NCBI GenBank assembly: GCA_014804795.1 | Contig: JAAUZC010000009.1 | Coordinates: forward strand, 27,511 to 91,510 | Length of the DNA: 64,000 nucleotides | Direction: 5' to 3' | Source: Lachnospiraceae bacterium | GTDB lineage: Bacteria; Bacillota; Clostridia; Lachnospirales; Lachnospiraceae | Translations under genes and position numbers: made by a program | Notes under the pieces: model-generated | What the model saw: the letters and a program-made list of their open reading frames with translations, nothing else | Databases searched by the model: none | What the model was told of the DNA's origin: nothing | In this document: positions 38,837 to 45,573 of the stretch, in pieces | Layout of the letters: every line of letters starts with the position of its first letter | Numbering within the stretch: position 1 is the stretch's first letter

Positions 38837-38864
38837 GATATTTCTGAGAATAAAAAGGTTCCCG
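38837..38864 (-). promoter_or_regulatory. Candidate ECF sigma promoter for the LysM gene
   Basis: On the minus strand CGGGAACC, 16 bases, TATC. The same arrangement, including the run of T after the -35 box, occurs at 42247-42274 upstream of the ECF sigma gene. GGAAC-type -35 boxes are typical of ECF sigma factors. Confidence 0.5.
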
Positions 38865-38954
38865 AAAATTTATTTTTTTACCGCGTTGTGCCGCGTTCCA
38901 CAGGACATAAAGTCTGTCCGGATGAAAATGGAAGTCTCTGTTAAAGACGCACTC

Positions 38955-40556
38955 TTAACCGGAAAACTGCAACCCTGAAAATACCTCCCCTGCAGGTTTG
39001 TTCAATCCTGCAATATTTCCATCCTCTACAAGCATATACCCCTGACTGCCGTCCTTGCCCTTTACCAGAATCCACCTCTCCCTGTCCGTGCCGAGGAAAA
39101 AGACCTCCTCCTGGGCGGGGATCACCGCATTGGCCGATGTTTCATCCTGCTCACAGTATACGGGCAGATCCTCATACAATGTGTGTCCGAAGGAGGGCCA
39201 GAAATCGCACCATCCCAGATCCCAACCGACGATCCCGCTGCCGTCATACCACCAATAATCCTGCAGATATGCGGTCTCTATCAGGTCTGTCCACGAACGC
39301 CCGATGATACCACCGTATCCGTTAAAGCCATTAAATCCCCCGTTCAGCTCTGCAAAAGGAAACCCCGGAACCAGTCCGATACAGGACAATGTACCGTCAT
39401 ATTGAAAGAAATAAGTAACCGGATCATCGCTCGGTCCCTCGTCAAGAACCGCAATCTCCAAAGTGCCGTCATCCTCTTTTATATCCGTGATATAGAAACA
39501 GTCCAAAGTCGGATTTGTTATCGGCAGCTCCGATATGGAATCGGACAGTCCACCTGCAATATATGTCTCACCGTTCACGGTAAGCATGGCAAGAACCTCT
39601 CCACCGTCCTGTTCCTCTACCCGGTAACTGATTTTCTCCGCCCTGCCGTCGCCGTCTAAATCTTCCGAAGCAGTCTCCGATGCCTGATACATTTTCGGAT
39701 ACGGATGCTGTCTGTCATATTCCTCCATGGCAGCCGCCAGCATCTGCAGATTTTCCTTTTCTGTCTGATTCAGGACGCTCTCCTGAAACTCCTCCGGCGG
39801 TATCACCCCCTCATACCAGATGCACCGGTTAAAGTACTGCTGCAGATATTCATTCATAAACTGCCTTCCATGTCTGGCATATATCTCATTTTTCGCGATC
39901 CACAGAGTATTGTCCGAAAAATCTGCAAACGCCGCCTGATCTAACGGAAAGATGCTGCTGGTGGGCAGTATATATTCGTCTGCATTGCAGTGAGCCCCGG
40001 CCGCCGAAATCTGCAGGGAAGCTTTCAGCTGCTGCGTCTGTCCGCACATTCTGATATATTCGCCAACAATCTTCTCATCTTCCATATCACAGGAAACGTC
40101 CGTGGGTTCTGCCATATAATAGAGCTTTCCGTCCTCTGTGTAAGCAACTATTATCTTGCCATGGTCATATTCCACAGGTTCCTCCGTGCGGAAAAATCCG
40201 CAAATATAGCCCAATGTGTCATCCTTCTCATAGGATGCCTTCTGGTAGATCGAGAAACCGGTCTCACTCTCCTCCATGACACAGTGCCCAGCCCAGTCCT
40301 GCGGCAGTGTGATCGTCATTTCCTGCCATGTATACCGGTACTGGTCCTCCTCCGGCTCTCTGATCCCGTATTCTGCCACAGAACCGTCTTTGCTCCCCGC
40401 ATTTATCTCCTCCGGAGCAGTTTCCTCCGCAGCATTTGATGCCGTTTCCATTTCCGATACTTCTGTTGCTTCACCGGCACCGCCTGTTTTTCCGGCACCG
40501 CATCCTGTCAGCATTACCACTGCGATTGTCATAAGTAAAACTATCTTTTTCTTCAT
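38955..40556 (-). CDS. YARHG-domain lipoprotein
   Basis: 533 residues. Lipoprotein signal (MLTGCGAG, lipobox LTGC), an acidic linker, an unrecognised domain, and a YARHG domain at ~205-285 (SDNTLWIAKNEIYARHGRQFMNEYLQQYFN). YARHG proteins are extracellular and sit near signalling or cell-wall genes; their ligand is unknown. The remaining ~245 residues form further beta domains with repeated Trp/Gly motifs (WWYDGSGIVGWDLGWCDFW). Its ATG overlaps the DUF4179 stop (ATGA), so the two are coupled and this protein is probably part of the sigma system's outer sensor. Confidence 0.85.
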   Translation of the reverse strand: MKKKIVLLMTIAVVMLTGCGAGKTGGAGEATEVSEMETASNAAEETAPEEINAGSKDGSVAEYGIREPEEDQYRYTWQEMTITLPQDWAGHCVMEESETGFSIYQKASYEKDDTLGYICGFFRTEEPVEYDHGKIIVAYTEDGKLYYMAEPTDVSCDMEDEKIVGEYIRMCGQTQQLKASLQISAAGAHCNADEYILPTSSIFPLDQAAFADFSDNTLWIAKNEIYARHGRQFMNEYLQQYFNRCIWYEGVIPPEEFQESVLNQTEKENLQMLAAAMEEYDRQHPYPKMYQASETASEDLDGDGRAEKISYRVEEQDGGEVLAMLTVNGETYIAGGLSDSISELPITNPTLDCFYITDIKEDDGTLEIAVLDEGPSDDPVTYFFQYDGTLSCIGLVPGFPFAELNGGFNGFNGYGGIIGRSWTDLIETAYLQDYWWYDGSGIVGWDLGWCDFWPSFGHTLYEDLPVYCEQDETSANAVIPAQEEVFFLGTDRERWILVKGKDGSQGYMLVEDGNIAGLNKPAGEVFSGLQFSG

Positions 40557-41641
40557 AGATTATTTAAGGGCACATACATATCTTCAATATAAACACCCTT
40601 CACCTTTCCGATATTGATCATATTATTAAACTCCAGGTTCATCTGCTCGTAGGTCTTATCCCCCTCATTTTTAAAGGAGATGCTTCCGCCCTGAGCATAC
40701 CCCTCTTCCTCAGGGTCATGGCTCACCACTGTCAGCTCACTTCCGTCGATCATTTTCAGCCTAACAGCAATATTTGTGTCCGAAACTCCCAGCTCGTCCC
40801 TTGGGAAATTGGATACATCCGCATATACTAAAATCCCAAAGGGTGACAGCTCGAGTTTCATCAACCGGGCCGTCGTATCAAGAAAAGGAAATACCATATC
40901 CGGTGTTCCCTCCACCTCTATATGATCGGTGACCGTGGGATAATAATAGAAAGTGAGACTCCACACTCCCTCTATCAGCAGTTCCGGACTGGAAGAATAG
41001 GGATCTTTGGTCAAATCCATGAAGCAGACGGTCACTTCGCTTCCCTCCTCCAACACCTCATCAAATACCAGACTGACCACATAGGTGGCCGTATTAGGGT
41101 GATCCTCGTTTACCTCCAGCAATTCACAGGAGAGAGAACCTCCAAGAAGCCGGTTCACGCTATAGTTTCCGCCTTTGCAGAAACAAAAATAGTCAAATAA
41201 CGTATTTTCCTCAAATCTGATATCAGGGGGCGCCGTCATCTGCACCAACAAATATATGCTGTGGCTGTCAATAACTGTTTCCTGCAGCTCCATCATCAGA
41301 TCCGGCTTACTGCCCACTGACATCCTTTCGCTTTCTACGCCCATCCCCTCCAAATCTTCCTTAGAATTTCCTCTTCCCAGAAAGTCCATGATCGTTTCTT
41401 TGAAGAAAGAAAAAATATCTGCGCGGGCATCTATCGTGTAAAGAGAGGCAGCCAGGATGATGCAGAGCAGACAGGCCGCGAGCCGGGGCACTAACCGGTA
41501 GCCTGTCGTTTTTTTCTTTTCTATAATGTTTTCGTCCTTTTTCATGATATCAAGCAGAATCTTATCTACTTTCTCATCATAGGACGACGGAATCTCTATA
41601 TTTTTAGTCATTTTTTTAATTTCTTTGTCAAACTTATTCAT
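40553..41641 (-). CDS. Membrane-anchored anti-sigma-like protein (DUF4179)
   Basis: 362 residues. A ~50-residue cytoplasmic N-terminus (KMTKNIEIPSSYDEKVDKILLDIMKK) is followed by one membrane helix (about 51-68, RLVPRLAACLLCIILAASLYT) and a large outer domain. This is the DUF4179 layout, usually the gene after an ECF sigma factor, where the N-terminus holds the sigma factor at the membrane. It is 60 bases after the sigma gene and coupled to the YARHG gene. A hairpin lies just before its ribosome binding site. Confidence 0.85.
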   Translation of the reverse strand: MNKFDKEIKKMTKNIEIPSSYDEKVDKILLDIMKKDENIIEKKKTTGYRLVPRLAACLLCIILAASLYTIDARADIFSFFKETIMDFLGRGNSKEDLEGMGVESERMSVGSKPDLMMELQETVIDSHSIYLLVQMTAPPDIRFEENTLFDYFCFCKGGNYSVNRLLGGSLSCELLEVNEDHPNTATYVVSLVFDEVLEEGSEVTVCFMDLTKDPYSSSPELLIEGVWSLTFYYYPTVTDHIEVEGTPDMVFPFLDTTARLMKLELSPFGILVYADVSNFPRDELGVSDTNIAVRLKMIDGSELTVVSHDPEEEGYAQGGSISFKNEGDKTYEQMNLEFNNMINIGKVKGVYIEDMYVPLNNL

Positions 41642-41655
41642 ATTTACACCCGTTT

Positions 41656-41671
41656 GCCTGCTTTAGCAGAC
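41656..41671 (-). promoter_or_regulatory. Hairpin before the anti-sigma gene (repeat unit 1)
   Basis: GCCTGC-TTTA-GCAGGC (six pairs with a tetraloop) lies 15-20 bases upstream of the DUF4179 start. A near-identical copy, including ~10 flanking bases, lies at 42418-42433. Confidence 0.5.
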
Positions 41672-41701
41672 ACCCATATCAACAGTTAAAAATATAAACT
41701 T

Positions 41702-42178
41702 TCAATTTTTGCTTAATGATTCACCCAAAGCTTCCCTCAAAAGTTTCCTTCCACGATCCAGGCGTGATTTCACCGTTCCTATGGAGATACCCAGCACATC
41801 GGAAATATCCCGCAGAGAAAGGTCATTGTAATAAAAAAGTACAATGACTATACGGTATTCCTCCTTTAATGCCTGCACGACATCCCACAATTCATTGTGG
41901 CTGTCATATGCCGGCGGCAGCATATTTTCCACATTTTCATCTCCCGGAAGCTCCACTCTCCGGTTACAGATTTTTAACGCTTCATTTTTGACAATGGTAA
42001 GCATCCATGCTTTGAACTTCTTTGGATTTTTTAATTGCACCAGATGTTCATATCCGCTCAGAATAGCATTACAGACAGCATCCTCCGCATCCGCCTCATT
42101 TCTCAGAAGGGCATAAGCGGTTATGTAAAATTGATATCTATATTGACTGATTTTTTCACAAAATTCGATTTGTTTCAT
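41702..42178 (-). CDS. ECF-type RNA polymerase sigma factor
   Basis: 158 residues. Region 2 (YQFYITAYALLRNEADAEDAVCNAILSGYEHL and FKAWMLTIVKNEALKI) and region 4 (YRIVIVLFYYNDLSLRDISDVLGISIGTVKSRLDRGRKLL) are clear, with no domain 3, so it is an ECF sigma factor. The start at 42178 with AGAGG upstream is the ECF-family start; the longer frame is not supported. It heads the sigma-DUF4179-YARHG operon and is probably autoregulated through the promoter at 42247-42274. Confidence 0.93.
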   Translation of the reverse strand: MKQIEFCEKISQYRYQFYITAYALLRNEADAEDAVCNAILSGYEHLVQLKNPKKFKAWMLTIVKNEALKICNRRVELPGDENVENMLPPAYDSHNELWDVVQALKEEYRIVIVLFYYNDLSLRDISDVLGISIGTVKSRLDRGRKLLREALGESLSKN

Positions 42179-42246
42179 TATCCGAAACCTCTTTCTATGT
42201 ATGTTGGAATCTTTTGTATTTGAAAAATGACATCGTATATATAGTC

Positions 42247-42274
42247 GATACATAAAACTCAAAAAAGGTTCCCG
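42247..42274 (-). promoter_or_regulatory. Candidate autoregulated ECF promoter of the sigma gene
   Basis: CGGGAACC, 16 bases, TATC on the minus strand, ~65 bases before the sigma start. It matches the box arrangement upstream of the LysM gene. Confidence 0.55.
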
Positions 42275-42417
42275 ACATTTTCCGGTTTTTGTCAATAACT
42301 CCCATTTGTCTGCTACTGCCGCTTGTCCTTTCTATCCGCGCCGCCTGTTTAAGCAAATTATATCCAATGCAGTCGACAAACTCAATTACTTTTTTCATTT
42401 CACCTTAACTCCCCTTC

Positions 42418-42433
42418 GCCTGCTTCAGCAGGC
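42418..42433 (-). promoter_or_regulatory. Hairpin repeat unit 2
   Basis: GCCTGCT-TC-AGCAGGC, with the flank AC-CA-ATCA also shared with the unit at 41656. Its role is unknown; it may be a small RNA structure or a repeat at the cassette boundary. Confidence 0.4.
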
Positions 42434-42471
42434 ACTCAGATCAGGATGGTGAAATTTTAATTTCACCTTAT

Positions 42472-42500
42472 TCAAACAATATCTCCTCCACTGTCACAAA
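42472..42500. repeat. Left 29-base direct repeat of the glycoside cassette
   Basis: Identical over 29 bases to 51899-51927. On the minus strand it encodes the end of the polysaccharide deacetylase (frame ..VTVEEILFE) and keeps the stop, here TAA instead of TGA. Six further bases (GATATC) match after a two-base gap. The sequence to its right belongs to the cassette, to its left is the chromosome. Confidence 0.85.
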
Positions 42501-42564
42501 GATATCATAAATAATCATACATCAGGATATATCATTCTCCCCTTTATTTTTCTTTATCATCTCA

Positions 42565-44088
42565 TCAGTCGTTATCACTCCCGGGGATAATCGTAAATTT
42601 CAATAATCTCAAATCAGATTTGCCCCGCCAAACGAGCATAAGGCTTCTGACACCTGCCGGGATATCACACACAATCTCCTCCTCTTCCCAGCCTTCGGTC
42701 CTATCCACGACCATCTCGCCAACCGGCCCGCTTTGCCCTGACACCATGACCGTAAGCTTTCCCTTTCCAACCGCCTTATATCTGAAAATTAGTTTTGTTT
42801 TCCCTCCGGCAAAATCAAAATACTTATAGACAATCTGCGTCCTGTCCGTAGCGGCCACAATCCTCTGGCCATCCTCGCAGGTGATATAGGGAATTTTCTT
42901 CCTGATAATCCCGTTTCCCTGATGGGGCATCCTTCCATTGGTCAGGTTGCAGCAGATGGCGGCAGGGTAGGATCCTTCTGCCTTCAGCGGTTCTCCGCAC
43001 AGGCCCTGGCTGCTGATTTCCACCTGCGGGATTGTGCCGTCCGGCAGGATTCTGACAGGCTCTGCGCAGGCTTGGCGGGAGTAGGCCGTTTTGTTGGTAT
43101 TTCTGTGATAAAACACATACCACTTCCCCTCAAGGCACACCAGGCTGCCATGGTTGGTGCCCGTGGCATTCAGCCGCTCTTTCTCAGCTCTGCCCTGATA
43201 ACCCACGTCCCCGTTAGATATAATAGTGCCTCCATAAGTGAAATCCCTGTCCGGAAAGCGGCTGACGGCATAACATAGCTCATGCCCCTGAATGGAAGAA
43301 TATAGAAAATAATAAGTATTATCAATTTTGCGAATAGACGCGGCTTCAAAAAAAGGATGTTCTTCAAAAGAAGTTCCCTTCACATGAGCCGGCATGATAT
43401 GGATGGGTTCCGATTTTACGGTAAGCATGTCATCTGAAAGTTCCACATGGTTCGCCCCCATGATATTGTCTTTATATGCCCGGATTTCCGACACTGTCCT
43501 GCCAAACATCCTGCTTTCCACCTTACGAAAAATACCATCCAGAAGTTTTCCATGCTCATGAAAAGGATACCAGGTACCATAATAAAGCCTGATCACCCCA
43601 TCGTCATTGATGACGGCCGGGTCAAAGGTGACATACTTCAGCATAGGGCTGCCGTCAGGATTTCTGACAACCCCATAATATTCATATTTTCCGTCCGGGA
43701 CATCGCAGACAGCCACGCTGACAGGCTGTCCGTAACCGCCTGCGCCTTTCTCGCCGGACATGCAGTAGTAGAGATAGAATCTGCCGTCATTACCCTGCAC
43801 CACATCCGGGGCATACAGATACTTCAGCCTGTCGCCGTATAAGGGGTCCTGTCCGGCAGAATAAGAGATTCCTTTTGAACTCCAGTTCTCCAAATCGTCA
43901 ACAGGCGCCGACCAGAATACATAGTCCATCATACAGTAGGTACTGCCGCCCTCCCTGTCATGGGAACCGAAAAGATATACCCGGTCCCCAAATACATGGG
44001 GCTCGCCATCTGCAATATAAGTATCCAATGGTAAAAAGGGATTCGGCATTTCCACCACCATTCTTTCTTCAATAACGTCATGTCGCAT
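42565..44088 (-). CDS. GH43 family glycoside hydrolase
   Basis: 507 residues. A five-bladed beta-propeller opens with NPFLPLDTYIADGEPHVFGDRVYLFGSHD, where an Asp (YIADGE) is the usual general base. The Asp of VTFDPAVINDDG and the Glu of SFEEHPFFEAASIRK fit the other catalytic residues. The last ~135 residues are a separate beta domain, perhaps a carbohydrate-binding module. No signal peptide, so it acts on imported oligosaccharides such as arabinosides or xylosides. Last gene of the GH2-GH3-MFS-GH43 operon. Start uncertain: ATG at 44088, 44061 and 44049 are in frame and none has an ideal ribosome binding site. Confidence 0.85.
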   Translation of the reverse strand: MRHDVIEERMVVEMPNPFLPLDTYIADGEPHVFGDRVYLFGSHDREGGSTYCMMDYVFWSAPVDDLENWSSKGISYSAGQDPLYGDRLKYLYAPDVVQGNDGRFYLYYCMSGEKGAGGYGQPVSVAVCDVPDGKYEYYGVVRNPDGSPMLKYVTFDPAVINDDGVIRLYYGTWYPFHEHGKLLDGIFRKVESRMFGRTVSEIRAYKDNIMGANHVELSDDMLTVKSEPIHIMPAHVKGTSFEEHPFFEAASIRKIDNTYYFLYSSIQGHELCYAVSRFPDRDFTYGGTIISNGDVGYQGRAEKERLNATGTNHGSLVCLEGKWYVFYHRNTNKTAYSRQACAEPVRILPDGTIPQVEISSQGLCGEPLKAEGSYPAAICCNLTNGRMPHQGNGIIRKKIPYITCEDGQRIVAATDRTQIVYKYFDFAGGKTKLIFRYKAVGKGKLTVMVSGQSGPVGEMVVDRTEGWEEEEIVCDIPAGVRSLMLVWRGKSDLRLLKFTIIPGSDND

Positions 44089-44128
44089 GCCTCACTGCAG
44101 GCAGCGGAGCATGCGACCCTTGCGGAAA

Positions 44129-45535
44129 TCAATAAGTAACCTGGTCCAGATCTACCCCTTTGGTTTCCCGGACTTTCAGCAGCATCAGAACTACACCTGC
44201 AAAGGCAAAAGGCATACTGGCCGCCATGTAACCGAACCCGATTCTGTCGAACAGAAGCACCGCAACAATGGGAACCACCTGTCCCAGGCCGCTGCCCACC
44301 ATGGTGATCAGACCCACAGCACCCAGAACCGAGCCACGGTTGTAAGTCGGAGCGGACTCCGCTACCATCATGGAACAATAGTCCAGCGTAATCCACCAGC
44401 AGCCCAGATACAAGCCGTAGAAAACTCCTGTCAGGTAGGGGGAGGCGCCGAAAAATGCTGCCAGATTAAACCCTATAAATCCCCCGACAGCCAAAGTACC
44501 GCAAATTCCCACAATAGTCTTCCTGCCCAGTTTGTCACCTACAAAGCCTGCGCCGCAGATCAGCGCGGCATACAAAAACGGATATACCAGCAGGGCTTGA
44601 TTGACAGCTTCTGCCGTCATGCCGAAATCGGTCATAATGGACTCGGAGAAGCCGGAAATGGTAGTGCTGCCCAGGGCGAATACCATGCTGACAATGGCCA
44701 GCCAGAAAAGCTGGCGGTTTTTGAATAAATGCCCCATGGCATGGAATACACCGGATTTTTGCTGTGCGGCTGCGTCTTTCTGTGTCTTTTTCTCCTCGGA
44801 AGAACGCTTCTTCTTTTCGGGATGGCGTTCCTCATAAGGAGATTCCAGCCATGCAATCCGCTGGTCCAGGAAAGTCCCGGACTCTCTGGTCACAAGAAAT
44901 GTGAATACGGAAACTCCAATGGCAATAACGGCGGGCAGAAGATACACCCCTCTCCAGAGCGTGGTGTCCTCCCCCATGACAGCGCCGCGCAGCACAGGAA
45001 TCAGGACAACACCCAGAGTGCTGATTCCCTTGACCAGGCCGTAGATGGTAGCCCTCTTCTCCTTTGGTACGATTTCGTACAGATAGACAATCTGCATATC
45101 ATGCTGGACAAAAAATACGGTCAATCCATAGCCGATAAAGTAGACCACTACATTGGGCGACCAGTATGCCAGGAACATTCCTATGCCCATTCCCACCGTA
45201 TTGAGCACCAGGAAGGGCTTCCTGCCGAACCTGTCCGCCAACGCTTTGTAGAACGGCACCAGGGACATCAGAGCATAGGAAAACATAGTGACGGTGCTGA
45301 ACATGGACATGGCCTCATTATACGGCAAATTCAAGGGCTTTGCAAAAAATTCCGTCACCACACTGGACTGTACCTGCACTCCTATGGCGGAACTGATCTC
45401 GTCTACCACACTGGCGAGAAAAAGGGCTGTCAGCGTCAGGAGCAGTCCATATTGCAGGGCTTTCCTGTTCCTTTGAGCCTTTCTTCTGGATAGTTCTTTT
45501 AAGTCTCTTTCATTGATTTGCTCTCTTGTTTTCAT
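44129..45535 (-). CDS. MFS transporter (probable glycoside or sugar carrier)
   Basis: 468 residues with ~12 membrane helices in two halves around a central charged loop (HPEKKKRSSEEKKTQKDAAAQQKSG, ~240). The loop after helix 2 (KALADRFGRKPFLVLNTVG) and the second-half equivalent (VGDKLGRKTIVGICG) are the MFS G-D-R-x-G-R-R/K motifs. It lies between the GH3 and GH43 genes and probably imports the substrate they cut. Start at 45535 is set by GGAGG six bases upstream. Confidence 0.88.
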   Translation of the reverse strand: MKTREQINERDLKELSRRKAQRNRKALQYGLLLTLTALFLASVVDEISSAIGVQVQSSVVTEFFAKPLNLPYNEAMSMFSTVTMFSYALMSLVPFYKALADRFGRKPFLVLNTVGMGIGMFLAYWSPNVVVYFIGYGLTVFFVQHDMQIVYLYEIVPKEKRATIYGLVKGISTLGVVLIPVLRGAVMGEDTTLWRGVYLLPAVIAIGVSVFTFLVTRESGTFLDQRIAWLESPYEERHPEKKKRSSEEKKTQKDAAAQQKSGVFHAMGHLFKNRQLFWLAIVSMVFALGSTTISGFSESIMTDFGMTAEAVNQALLVYPFLYAALICGAGFVGDKLGRKTIVGICGTLAVGGFIGFNLAAFFGASPYLTGVFYGLYLGCWWITLDYCSMMVAESAPTYNRGSVLGAVGLITMVGSGLGQVVPIVAVLLFDRIGFGYMAASMPFAFAGVVLMLLKVRETKGVDLDQVTY

Positions 45536-45573
45536 GTCTATACCTCCATTATTTTCAGTTTCCCGTTCCGTTC

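Larger units (their letters stand above)
42179..42564. other. 386-base region between the sigma gene and GH43
   Basis: It contains, from left to right, an ECF promoter (42247-42274), a 16-base hairpin repeated near the anti-sigma gene (42418-42433), a 20-base palindrome (42448-42467, GGTGAAAT-TTTA-ATTTCACC), and the left 29-base direct repeat (42472-42500). A 67-codon frame on the minus strand (42195-42398) is unlikely to be a gene because the promoter lies inside it. Confidence 0.6.

Noticed and set aside
42195-42398. 67-codon open frame on the minus strand upstream of the sigma gene, with AAGGTGAA before its ATG
   Set aside because: The candidate ECF promoter lies inside it, its second half reads through the sigma leader, and the sequence shows no recognisable family. 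Kept only as part of the intergenic entry.
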